In this document: piece by piece, positions 53,855-62,301 of the stretch
Numbering within the stretch: position 1 is the first letter of the stretch
Layout of the letters: every line of letters starts with the position of its first letter
DNA from: Virgibacillus oceani
Lineage (GTDB): Bacteria > Bacillota > Bacilli > Bacillales > Amphibacillaceae
Assembly: GCF_014638995.1 (NCBI RefSeq)
Contig: NZ_BMFR01000005.1
Location: forward strand, 124,001 to 188,000
Length of the DNA: 64,000 bases
Reading direction: 5' to 3'
Position numbers and translations under genes: made by a program
Notes under the pieces: model-generated
The model's database searches: none
What the model saw: the letters and a program-made list of their open reading frames with translations, nothing else
Told to the model about the DNA's origin: nothing

Positions 53855-54040
53855 TTTGTTATGTTGGAGGAAATATTGGTTATCCCAAAGAAATTCGAGA
53901 ATTTTAATTTATTTTTTGATTAACTGCATTTTTTTGCTGATATTTGGATTAATAGGGATGATAATCCGTTTAATCACTTTTTAAGGATTACGTAAAACAT
54001 GGATTTTTGCTTCATTTTATAAGCTATCGTTCCAATAGAA

Positions 54041-54913
54041 TTATTTCATTATTATTTTTCTCATCATTTGAGTAAATAAACTGCTTGTATTTGTACTTTG
54101 TTGAGTCGCGTCTTCCATATTTACATCTACAGAACCTAATTGATGTCTTAAAACCACTTCATTAAACCCTTTATACAAATCATCATAATATTGTTGTGTA
54201 AAATGCCAAGGTTTGTTTCCCCATAGGTGATCATAGTCACCGAAATATGTTTTGCTTTGCATTTCTATAAAATCGAGATCATACTTTTCAGCAAGCGTTT
54301 TATATAATTTATCATACAATTTATTATCCCTAGCTACTGTCCCGCATATTTTAGGGCTATAATTGACGGGATAGCCTTCCTTTGTCATATATGAAAATGC
54401 TTCGGAAAACTTTGTAATAACAATCCTGCAATTTGGTATACTTTTCTTAACCCATTCATAAAAACGCGCAAAATTTTCGTGAAACAAATCCAAATATTCA
54501 TCGTCTCTGAAAATGTTCAATTTTTGTTTATAATGGCCTTCTTTAAAATAAACTGTTTTTCTGAAACCATTAGGGTTATTTGTTAGATACCCATCTTCTG
54601 TTTTGACAATTCCATATTTCACATCTGTATATAAATCAAAAATGATATAATCCGGTTGTTTTTCCATTAACTCATCTCTATATAATTTATCAATATCCCT
54701 TGCTGTAGTTTTCTTTTGTAATTTAGATACTTCTCCAGTAAACTCTCTTTGGTTATCATTAACATATGTTTTATCGGACATGAAACTAATCATTGATGTT
54801 TGCCAGGCAGTGGAAACACATTCATATGTATCCTTATAATTACTAATAAACTTACTGTTAAATAATCCTCTTGTTACACAACTGCCTATAATTGATATTT
54901 TTAATTTTTTCAA
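54041..54913 (-). CDS. DUF6270-type protein, probable SGNH-like fold
   Basis: About 291 residues. The N-terminal block ISIIGSCVTRGLF, with ISFMSDKT, PDYIIFDLYTD and the late YDHLWGNKPWHFTQQYYDDLYKG block, matches what I recall as the DUF6270 family. These proteins occur next to capsule and teichoic acid genes and may be SGNH-like esterases or transferases. A TTG at 54913 behind TTAGGGGGG is the best start; the in-frame ATG at 54967 has no ribosome site. It is a lone gene between the permease and the PTS operon. The function is unknown. Confidence 0.7.
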   Translation of the reverse strand: MKKLKISIIGSCVTRGLFNSKFISNYKDTYECVSTAWQTSMISFMSDKTYVNDNQREFTGEVSKLQKKTTARDIDKLYRDELMEKQPDYIIFDLYTDVKYGIVKTEDGYLTNNPNGFRKTVYFKEGHYKQKLNIFRDDEYLDLFHENFARFYEWVKKSIPNCRIVITKFSEAFSYMTKEGYPVNYSPKICGTVARDNKLYDKLYKTLAEKYDLDFIEMQSKTYFGDYDHLWGNKPWHFTQQYYDDLYKGFNEVVLRHQLGSVDVNMEDATQQSTNTSSLFTQMMRKIIMK

Positions 54914-55200
54914 AAGATAATTCCCCCCTAAAGTAATGCGTGCATCTATATTAAAGTTTTCACCCATAAATGTATTTCTATCCTATTTAACAAGAATCGA
55001 ATATGTTTCTAAAGTGTGAACATGTACTGGATAGTTTATCTCCATGATGCCTGTCTATTTTTTCACTCTTGTTAAAGAGTCAAGATATTATATTATTCGT
55101 TTAGGGGGCTAAATTGATGTGGGTATTGGAGATATTGTCATAGGATTGTTAAAAGACAAATAAGAATTTAAATCAAAAAAATTTGATTTAATAGGAAATA

Positions 55201-55230
55201 AAAAGTGAGGAGTGACCTCCCCACTTTCTA
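55201..55230 (-). terminator. Terminator of the glucitol-type PTS operon
   Basis: AAAGTG-A-GGAG and CTCC-C-CACTTT form a hairpin. On the minus strand it ends in TTTTTA, right after the SAF-protein stop codon. Confidence 0.75.
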
Positions 55231-56529
55231 AGACAACCAATTATCCTGCAATTCCCGCAAAGACCAAATTGTAGAACGTTTTGTCTGGGTAATAGCATCA
55301 TACGTTATAATGTCACCTTTTTTCACAGACTTTTTCATAACAACATTTTTATCTACAAGTCCAATCGGCAATGCATTTTGTTTCCTTGCTTCTTCCTTAA
55401 CTAAGATTTTCGCATAGGCTGTAAATCCACCTATACCATCTAGGGACTCACCTTCATTTAAATCCTTTTTGGCAACTGCAACTGATTCGGCAACCATCCC
55501 GTGCCATGGGGCAATTGTTGGCGTATGGTCCAGATATGCTTTGGCTATTGACAGTGGTGTTTCCAGGCTCGCTAAATGGTATGGGCGATACAACACATAG
55601 TAGGGGCCATCTCCTAATTTTAAATACTGTAATTCATGATTTACTTCTTCGTTTTCGGAAGTAATAATAGCAAATACACCTGGTGCAACACCATTAACAT
55701 ATTCAACTACTTTTTTCCTGGAAAATATCCCGCCATCCTCTTTCGGTATTAATAAAGATGCTAGTTCATCGACTGTAGCTGATGGACCATGCATACCTGC
55801 AATATCCGGAATATATCCTGTTGCATTTGCTACTGCAGTCATTTCAACCATTGTTTTCGTTCCGTCTTGGAAGGATGCTAACATTTTCGGGCTCGCCCCT
55901 TTTTGCCTTGCTTCTTCTGCCGCCGTTTCCGGATTTGCATCATAGTTCAGTTTATTATTTTTCCCTTTTCCTAATGCGACTATTTCAAATCCAACTGCAT
56001 CCGCAAAATCATACAATTCCATGATGGCTCCTGGTTCGTCACCAGCAGACCCGGTATAAACTACATTTGCGGCGTCAGCCATTTTTTTTAAAATAGGGCC
56101 GACTGTTACATCCGTTTCTACATTTAACATTACAACATGCTTCTTGTTAACAATTGCCCGGGATGCAACACTTGCCCCTACATCTGGTATACCTGTAGCA
56201 TCTACAATAACCTCTATTTCATCAATTTTAGTTAATAAGTCAGCTTCAGTTGTAGCCACAACTTTATGGTCTCTAATAACTTCATTTGCTTCATCTACAT
56301 TATTCGTCGCTATAATATCAGAAGAAGCTATTCCAGCAGTCTCATAAGCATGTTTCACATTCTCCAGTGCAATATCTGCCAAGGCTACAACACGCATCCC
56401 TTTCATACTTTCAATTTGAGAGACCATTCCTCTTCCCATTTGACCGGCTCCAACTAAACCAACACGAATATATTTTCCTTCGTTTTCTAATTGTACTAGC
56501 TTTCTATTGATGCCTAACATACGATCCAC
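55228..56529 (-). CDS. NAD(P)-dependent oxidoreductase with C-terminal SAF domain
   Basis: 433 residues. The N-terminal Rossmann fold has VGLVGAGQMGRGMVSQI and a homoserine-dehydrogenase-like layout (VIVDATGIPDVGAS, VVMLNVETDVTVGP, YTGSAGDEPGAIMELYDF). The C-terminal SAF domain contains NVVMKKSVKKGDIITYDAIT. It is the last gene of the PTS operon, 11 bases after the IIA gene, where sorbitol-6-phosphate dehydrogenase would be expected. Related proteins occur in several polyol or sugar-acid catabolic operons. It may oxidise or isomerise the phosphorylated polyol; the exact reaction is unknown. Confidence 0.8.
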   Translation of the reverse strand: MDRMLGINRKLVQLENEGKYIRVGLVGAGQMGRGMVSQIESMKGMRVVALADIALENVKHAYETAGIASSDIIATNNVDEANEVIRDHKVVATTEADLLTKIDEIEVIVDATGIPDVGASVASRAIVNKKHVVMLNVETDVTVGPILKKMADAANVVYTGSAGDEPGAIMELYDFADAVGFEIVALGKGKNNKLNYDANPETAAEEARQKGASPKMLASFQDGTKTMVEMTAVANATGYIPDIAGMHGPSATVDELASLLIPKEDGGIFSRKKVVEYVNGVAPGVFAIITSENEEVNHELQYLKLGDGPYYVLYRPYHLASLETPLSIAKAYLDHTPTIAPWHGMVAESVAVAKKDLNEGESLDGIGGFTAYAKILVKEEARKQNALPIGLVDKNVVMKKSVKKGDIITYDAITQTKRSTIWSLRELQDNWLS

Positions 56530-56540
56530 TCCTAAACGAA

Positions 56541-56906
56541 TTATTGTTTTGCAAATTTAAGTGTCATATTTTCTGTGAATTTCGGAATAGGTTTTTGCTC
56601 TACAAACATCGTCCCAGGCAATGCCGAGTCGTCCAATTCGGAAAATTTTATTGTACAGTGCCCTAATTCCTTAAGGGTTTGATTTACCTTTTCGCCGACA
56701 TGTAAAATTTGATACTTTTCCCCGTTAATATAGAGGAAATCACCCGCTTCAACTTCACCAAGGACTGAATTGTGTTCATGAATAACAGCAATTGATTTTA
56801 ATTCGTCAGGAACGGAATCATTAAAAATAATTACCATATTATCCTGTGAAATCAACTCTACATCCTCACCGATTTCTGTAATGATTGATTCATAGATGAC
56901 CGTCAT
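56541..56906 (-). CDS. srlB: PTS glucitol/sorbitol-type EIIA component
   Basis: 121 residues, a complete EIIA of the glucitol family. The likely phosphorylated histidine lies in AVIHEHNSV, and the C-terminal MFVEQKPIPKF block is typical. It takes phosphate from HPr and passes it to the EIIB domain. GGAGG precedes the ATG. It is the fourth gene of the operon gutM-IIC-IIB-IIA-SAF protein. Confidence 0.9.
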   Translation of the reverse strand: MTVIYESIITEIGEDVELISQDNMVIIFNDSVPDELKSIAVIHEHNSVLGEVEAGDFLYINGEKYQILHVGEKVNQTLKELGHCTIKFSELDDSALPGTMFVEQKPIPKFTENMTLKFAKQ

Positions 56907-56938
56907 GTTACTACCTCCAAAGATTGTTTGAATTATCG

Positions 56939-57976
56939 TTATGAATAAAGACCGAAGCTAAATAGATATGCAATCACAACCGCTAATGGCCCTGTAAACT
57001 GACGTGAAATAAGTACTGCCGGCACACCGGTTTCAATCGTTTCGGGCTTTGCTTCTCCCAGAGTTAATCCAACAGGAACAAAGTCACAGCCTACTTGTGG
57101 GTTGATGGCAAATAATGCTGGAAGAGCTAATTGCGGCGGAATGTTCCCCTTTCCAATTTCTACCCCGACCAATACGCCTACTACCTGTGCAATAACAGCA
57201 CCAGGACCAAGTAATGGTGATAGTATTGGGACAGAAATAATTATAGACAGAATTAACAGTCCAATAATATTACCTGCTAAAGGTGTTACAAAGTTAGCTA
57301 TAATATCGCCAATCCCCGTATAATTAATAATTCCGATAATGACACTTACAAATGCCATAAAAGGCAGGATATTTTTAATAACCTGCTCAATTGTCTCTCT
57401 TCCTGCTTGATAAAAGACGTTTACAACACTGCCTACACTTCTACCTATCTTTTCAAGAATTGGAACCTTTCGTTCGGGGATTTTGTACCCTGCTGCTTTT
57501 TGTTTGGCACGTTCCTTCAGCTCCTTAGGCGATAGTTTCTCACCCTCTGATACTAGCTTCTCATTGGATTGGTCATCAACTTCTTCAGCTGCCGCAGCCT
57601 CTGTATCTGCTTCAACAATGTTATTTGCTTTTACACCAGAAACAAAATTATCTTCTTTAATAAATTTCATTAAAGGACCTGACGGTGGGGTTGGTGTAAG
57701 ATTTACTGTTAATACATTCATTTTTGGATAAACACCACATCTTGCAGTACCGCCACAATCGATTACTACACATGCCATTTCATCACTTTCCACTTTATTT
57801 TTAAATCCATCTATCGCGATAGCACCTGTCATATCCGCAATTTGTTGTGCAATCGGATGAATGCCTCCACCTGTCACTGAAGCTACATATTTCTTTTTAT
57901 CAGTAGGCTGGATCTTGAGTGGCCCGCCCCATCCATTGGATCCTTTTGAGACTTTCACAGCTTTATAGTTAGTCAT
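56939..57976 (-). CDS. srlE: PTS glucitol/sorbitol-type EIIB(C2) component
   Basis: 345 residues. The N-terminal EIIB domain (about 1-115) has [12 protein letters not shown] and the cysteines of [17 protein letters not shown]. The C-terminal membrane region has about four helices ([72 protein letters not shown]). This is the split layout of glucitol transporters, with the remaining helices in the separate IIC gene. It imports and phosphorylates a sugar alcohol. A Glu/Ala-rich linker lies between the two parts. Confidence 0.92.
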   Translation of the reverse strand: MTNYKAVKVSKGSNGWGGPLKIQPTDKKKYVASVTGGGIHPIAQQIADMTGAIAIDGFKNKVESDEMACVVIDCGGTARCGVYPKMNVLTVNLTPTPPSGPLMKFIKEDNFVSGVKANNIVEADTEAAAAEEVDDQSNEKLVSEGEKLSPKELKERAKQKAAGYKIPERKVPILEKIGRSVGSVVNVFYQAGRETIEQVIKNILPFMAFVSVIIGIINYTGIGDIIANFVTPLAGNIIGLLILSIIISVPILSPLLGPGAVIAQVVGVLVGVEIGKGNIPPQLALPALFAINPQVGCDFVPVGLTLGEAKPETIETGVPAVLISRQFTGPLAVVIAYLFSFGLYS

Positions 57977-57993
57977 TCCTATTCCCCCCCTTA

Positions 57994-58536
57994 TTAACTA
58001 GCTTGACTTTCCACTTCCGTATTTTTCTTATTCATCATTCGTAACGTTAGACGCTCCGTAACAATACCCCGAATCAGAATTACAATAATACCAACAATAA
58101 AGTATCTAACTGCTAACGGTCCAAGCGATAATCCTAATTCCGTAATACCTGCTGCGATCCCCATGTATACGAACAGCTCTGCAGGGTTAGCGTGCGGGAA
58201 CAGTCCTGTAATCGGATGAACAAATGAAACAGCCGAGTCATAGAATGCTGGCTTTTGCTTTTCCGGTAAGAACTTTCCAAATGTATACGCCATAGGATTT
58301 GTTAAGAAAAATACAGCTAATACCGGGAATAGTGTATATCTAAGAATAATGTTTTTCGTACTTTTTTCCGCAAGTCTGTTAATTCGTTCCTCCCCAATCA
58401 AATGAATTAAAGCGTTTATAAAAGTAATCAAAACAACTAATAATGGAATGATCCCGGTTACCAATCCCATGAATTGCTCTCCGCCTGCTTGAAACATTCC
58501 GATAAAACCTTCTGCCAATTTTACTAAAAAGTCCAT
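57994..58536 (-). CDS. srlA: PTS glucitol/sorbitol-type EIIC component
   Basis: 180 residues with about four helices. [66 protein letters not shown] and the C-terminal [12 protein letters not shown] are exact features of SrlA/GutA. It forms the sugar-alcohol channel with the IIB(C2) protein. AGGGGAGG precedes the ATG, and the gene lies 17 bases after gutM. Confidence 0.93.
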   Translation of the reverse strand: MDFLVKLAEGFIGMFQAGGEQFMGLVTGIIPLLVVLITFINALIHLIGEERINRLAEKSTKNIILRYTLFPVLAVFFLTNPMAYTFGKFLPEKQKPAFYDSAVSFVHPITGLFPHANPAELFVYMGIAAGITELGLSLGPLAVRYFIVGIIVILIRGIVTERLTLRMMNKKNTEVESQAS

Positions 58537-58553
58537 CTCTTCCCCTCCTTAGA

Positions 58554-58922
58554 TTAACTTGCTTTCATTTGTGTTTTTATATTTGAAATTGCCATAGATG
58601 TTGCTGCAAATAACTTATCATCTTCACCAGTATTTAAATCATCAATGTGTTTGTTAACTGCACTTTCATTTAAAGAAAACCGCTGAAATACAGTAACACC
58701 ATACATTTTTTTACTCTCAATCACTGTTCCATTCGTATCACATACAAGAACGACAACTGATCCGACACCTAATTTTCGTTTGTCAACCCCAACTCCCAGA
58801 TAACCAGAAGAATGCTTGCTCATTTCACGAATTGTTTTCTGATAATGCTTTAATTGCATAGCTGATAACAAAATCTGCAAAATCCATAGGACTGCAAAAA
58901 ACAAAATGATTGTTCCCCACAT
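58554..58922 (-). CDS. gutM: GutM/SrlM-family activator
   Basis: 122 residues. An N-terminal membrane helix (ILFFAVLWILQILLSAMQL) is followed by GYLGVGVDKRKLGVGSVVVLV, the GutM family signature. In E. coli GutM activates the glucitol operon; the mechanism in Firmicutes is unclear, and the protein looks membrane-anchored. It is the first gene of the operon behind a near-consensus promoter, as in other glucitol operons of bacilli. Confidence 0.88.
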   Translation of the reverse strand: MWGTIILFFAVLWILQILLSAMQLKHYQKTIREMSKHSSGYLGVGVDKRKLGVGSVVVLVCDTNGTVIESKKMYGVTVFQRFSLNESAVNKHIDDLNTGEDDKLFAATSMAISNIKTQMKAS

Positions 58923-58967
58923 GGTACCCCTCCTTTACATTTGTTCTATCAACTTACCTTTGTAACT

Positions 58968-58996
58968 ATTTTAACGATGTACTCGCCCACTGTCAA
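58968..58996 (-). promoter_or_regulatory. Sigma-A promoter of the glucitol-type PTS operon
   Basis: On the minus strand a perfect TTGACA (58991-58996) is followed after 17 bases by TAAAAT (58968-58973), about 45 bases upstream of the gutM ATG. This is the best promoter match in the window. Confidence 0.75.
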
Positions 58997-59038
58997 TATT
59001 ATTTTCAAAAATTCTAAAAATTACATATTGATTTTCAG

Positions 59039-59075
59039 CATAAAAAAAGCTCTATCCATTTATAGGATAAAACTT
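59039..59075 (-). terminator. Terminator after the SorC-type regulator gene
   Basis: On the minus strand AGTTTTATCC pairs with GGATAGAGCT (with G-T pairs) and is followed by seven T's. It separates the regulator from the PTS operon. Confidence 0.75.
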
Positions 59076-59076
59076 C

Positions 59077-60018
59077 TTATGCCAGTATTTCCTTTGCGGT
59101 TGTGTCATCTGTAATTAATACATCCAGATAGTTATTTTCAAGGGCAGTAGTTATGCTATATGCCTTATACACACCATTTGCTATGGCAACGACCTCTTTA
59201 ACATTTTTTAGATCATGCAAGTCTATTCCAATTACACGATCGTTTAAAGTATGTTTTACTTGCTGTCCATTAGCATCAAAAAACTTTGAACTTATATCAC
59301 CTACCACACTAGCATTCTTCAATTCTTTAATATCTTCATCTTTTAAATAACCAATTTCTTTCATTGTTGAGCCTTGATAGGGATCGCCAATACCAATTAA
59401 AGCCATATCAACGTTTTTCCCTTCATTTAACACGACCGAAATATCCTCTGATTCGATAAGCCGATTCTTCAATTCCGCTGTGTCCACCATGGCCGGTGCA
59501 TATAAATACGTACAGGTTCCATTTACCTTTTTAGCTAGCTCATAGGCTAATTGATTTGCATGCATCCCGACGTTTTTTCTACCCATTCCTCCAACCAGTG
59601 GAACAATGTACATGGAGTCATGCTTTTGAAAAGGAAATTCTTCTACTACAGCCTCAAGTGTAGTTCCCCATGAAATACCGAGTTTTGTAGTATTTGAGAT
59701 ATTATTGCTTATATAAGAAGCAGATGCTTTTCCTAATGTCTTCTTCACCATTTCATCAGATAGACCATCAGTTGAAACAACAATTGCTTCCTTCAATCCA
59801 TATTTTTGTTCCAACTGCTGCTCTAATTTGATGGTATGAATATTTTCGTCTTTAATATAGATTTCTACAATTCCTTGTTCCTTTGCGCGCTGCAGAGCTT
59901 TGGAAATCACCGGTCTGGAAACATTATATTTTGAAGCTATTTTAGCTTGTGTCCAGCCATCGAAATAATAGAGTGCTGCGATCTTAGCCATCGTTCGTCG
60001 ATCATCCCACATCATCAT
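59077..60018 (-). CDS. SorC/DeoR-type sugar-binding transcriptional regulator
   Basis: 313 residues. An N-terminal helix-turn-helix (YYFDGWTQAKIASKYNVSRP, then VISKALQRAKEQGIVEIYI) is followed by a sugar-binding effector domain of the SorC family (GISWGTTLEAVVEEFP, IVPLVGGMGR, VIGIDLHDLKNVKEVVAIA). It probably controls the PTS operon at 55-59 kb in response to the phosphorylated polyol. Three ATGs in a row follow GGAGG, so the start may be 60018, 60015 or 60012. It is separately transcribed. Confidence 0.9.
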   Translation of the reverse strand: MMMWDDRRTMAKIAALYYFDGWTQAKIASKYNVSRPVISKALQRAKEQGIVEIYIKDENIHTIKLEQQLEQKYGLKEAIVVSTDGLSDEMVKKTLGKASASYISNNISNTTKLGISWGTTLEAVVEEFPFQKHDSMYIVPLVGGMGRKNVGMHANQLAYELAKKVNGTCTYLYAPAMVDTAELKNRLIESEDISVVLNEGKNVDMALIGIGDPYQGSTMKEIGYLKDEDIKELKNASVVGDISSKFFDANGQQVKHTLNDRVIGIDLHDLKNVKEVVAIANGVYKAYSITTALENNYLDVLITDDTTAKEILA

Positions 60019-60130
60019 TCACACCTCCAAGCGTAACATCCCTTATTTTATCACATATTTCCAATTTGAAGAAAAATAACTCTAATAGTAAAACGCTAAT
60101 AATTTTGCATTTTGCTGCTGTACGATGAAA

Positions 60131-60882
60131 CTTGCTCAAGTTTGGTGAGTCTTGTTCGAGTTCGGTGGTTCCTCGCTCGAGTGGGGTGCGCCCTCGCTCG
60201 AGTGCGGCGCGTTCTCGCTCGAGTTCGGTGGGTTCTCGCTCGAGTGGAGCACGTCCTCGCTCGAGTGCGGCGCGTTCTCGCTCGAGTGCGGTCGGTCTTC
60301 GCTCGAGTTCGATGCGTTCTCGCTCGAGTGAGGCGCATTCTCGCTCGAGTTCGATGCATTCTCGCTCGAGTGGGGTGCGTCCTCGCTCGTGTAAGGTGGG
60401 TTCTCGCTCGAGTTCGATGAGTCCTCGCTCGAGTGGGGTGCGTCCTCGCTCGAGTGGGGTGCGTCCTCGCTCGAGTTCGGTGGTTCCTCACTCGAGTTCG
60501 ATGCGTCCTCGCTCGAGTGGGGTGCGTCCTCGCTCGAGTTCGGTGGGTTCTCGCTCGAGTGAGGCGCGTTCTCGCTCGAGTTCGATGCATTCTCGCTCGA
60601 GTGGGGCGCATTCTCGCTCGAGTTCGATGGGTTCTCGCTCGAGTGGGGTGCGTCCTCGCTCGAGTTCGGTGGGTTCTCGCTCGAGTGAGGCGCATTCTCG
60701 CTCGAGTTCGATGGGTTCTCGCTCGAGTGAGGCGCATTCTCGCTCGAGTTCGATGGGTTCTCGCTCGAGTGAGGCGCATTCTCGCTCGAGTTCGATGCAT
60801 TCTCGCTCGAGTGGAGCGCGTCCTCGCTCGAGTGGAGAGAGTTCTCGGTCGAGTGTGGCGCAAACCCGCTCATGTCCAAGTC
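60131..60882. repeat. GC-rich 21-bp tandem repeat array (about 36 units)
   Basis: A 7-base core GCTCGAG recurs exactly every 21 bases. From 60154 to 60868 there are 35 in-phase cores without a single insertion or deletion, plus one decayed unit at the left end. Units alternate between a G-rich form (like TCGAGTGGGGTGCGTC) and a TTCG form (like TCGAGTTCGATGCATTC). A 42-bp higher-order unit is repeated near 60.68-60.80 kb. Cores are mutated at both edges. Because 21 is a multiple of 3, several frames stay open on both strands, but none has a convincing ribosome site, so I regard the array as non-coding. It fills most of the 888-base gap between the SorC-type regulator and lpdA. Confidence 0.93.
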
Positions 60883-60906
60883 TTTTATACAATAACAAAA
60901 CAGCCT

Positions 60907-62289
60907 TTAACTATAATGAATTCCTTTGCCAAGCCATGCACCAGCCGTTTCAAACAAAGATTCAGATATAGTTGGATGCGGAAAAACCATATTTTCCAAT
61001 TCTTCCACTGTTCCTTCCAGATGCATAAAGGATGTTCCTTGGCTAATCATTTCCGTTACGTGGGAGCCAACCATTACAACACCAAGTATTTCTCCATATT
61101 TTTCTTCAGCAATAATTTTCATAAATCCTCGGTTTTCACCGGAAGCAATTGCCTTTCCATTCGCAGCAATATCGACCTTTTTTACTTTGACAGCATATCC
61201 CGCTTCCTTAGCATCTGATTCACTCAAGCCGACACTGGCGATTTCTGGGAACGTATAGACACATCGTGGTATGATTGCTTCTTTGTTAGTTGCTATTCCA
61301 ACAATGTGATTGATCGCTCTTATTCCCTCATCACTTGCCGCATGTGCTAGCTGATAGCCGCCAATCAAATCACCAACAGCATATATGCCTGGAGCAGACG
61401 TTCCCATATTTTTATCGACTTTGACAAATTTACCATCAAATTGGACAGAAAGCTTTTCAATACCAGTAAGGTTCGGCGTTCGTCCAACTGAAACCAGCAC
61501 ACTATCCGTTTCTATTGTTTGCTGTTTCCCCTGCTTATCCATATCCACAATTATGTGACCATCGCTATTACGAAACCCGGTAATTTTCGTATTTGTATGA
61601 ATTACCACACCGTTTTTCTCCAATTGAGAAGCTAGATAATCCGAGGCATCTGCATCTTCATTCGGTAAAATTCGGTCAGCCATTTCGACAATTTCTACTG
61701 TTGTATCTAAACTATTAAATATACAGGCAATTTCCAATCCAATGGCACCACCGCCGACAATTACCATATGAGATGGGACTTCCTTTAAGTCAAAAATGGT
61801 GTCACTTGTATGATAGGAAATAGTATCTAAACCAGGTAACTCAGGCACAAATGGAGTCGACCCGTTTGCCAGCAGAACGTTCTTTGCTTGTATCTTTTGT
61901 GTTTCATTAACTGATGAAATAGTTACCGTTTTATCATCAGCAACTGTTCCATAACCATTAAATAAGGTTATTTTATTTTGCCGCAGCAATCCTTTAATTC
62001 CATTTCTTAGCTGGTTAACTACTTTGTTTTTCCGGTTCACCATGGCATCGATGGAAAAGGAGAAATCGTTTACGGTTATGCCATACGTTTTCGACTCTTT
62101 AATTTGCTCGATTACTTCTGCATGCTTTAATAAAGTTTTCGATGGAATACACCCTCTGTTAAGGCACGTACCACCCAGTTCTCTTCCTTCAACCAATGCA
62201 ACAGACAGTCCTAGTTTAGCTGCACGAATCGCTGCAGCATAGCCACCGGGACCGCCTCCAATAACGACTAAATCAAATGATTTCATCAA
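60907..62289 (-). CDS. lpdA: Dihydrolipoyl dehydrogenase (E3)
   Basis: A 460-residue flavoprotein. It has the FAD-binding VIGGGPGGYAAAIRAA, the redox disulfide GGTCLNRGCIPSK, the NAD-binding VGGGAIGLEIACIF, the second FAD motif IYAVGDLIGG, and the C-terminal active-site His in FPHPTISESLFE. It reoxidises dihydrolipoamide on the E2 protein encoded just upstream. It is the third visible gene of a minus-strand operon: E1 beta, E2, E3. No terminator is evident between its stop and the 21-bp repeat array. Confidence 0.95.
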   Translation of the reverse strand: MMKSFDLVVIGGGPGGYAAAIRAAKLGLSVALVEGRELGGTCLNRGCIPSKTLLKHAEVIEQIKESKTYGITVNDFSFSIDAMVNRKNKVVNQLRNGIKGLLRQNKITLFNGYGTVADDKTVTISSVNETQKIQAKNVLLANGSTPFVPELPGLDTISYHTSDTIFDLKEVPSHMVIVGGGAIGLEIACIFNSLDTTVEIVEMADRILPNEDADASDYLASQLEKNGVVIHTNTKITGFRNSDGHIIVDMDKQGKQQTIETDSVLVSVGRTPNLTGIEKLSVQFDGKFVKVDKNMGTSAPGIYAVGDLIGGYQLAHAASDEGIRAINHIVGIATNKEAIIPRCVYTFPEIASVGLSESDAKEAGYAVKVKKVDIAANGKAIASGENRGFMKIIAEEKYGEILGVVMVGSHVTEMISQGTSFMHLEGTVEELENMVFPHPTISESLFETAGAWLGKGIHYS

Positions 62290-62301
62290 CTGACCTGCCT
62301 C

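Noticed and set aside
53793..53984. A 63-residue hydrophobic reading frame upstream of the permease gene.
   Set aside because: No ribosome site, and it overlaps the permease promoter and leader on the other strand.
60131..60882. CRISPR array.
   Set aside because: The units are contiguous 21-mers with no unique spacers, and no cas genes are present.
60096..61218. Several long overlapping reading frames on both strands in the 21-bp array, encoding Arg/Thr-rich or Ser/Asn/Glu-rich repeat peptides.
   Set aside because: A 21-bp repeat without stops keeps many frames open by arithmetic. None has a good ribosome site, and frames on both strands are equally open.
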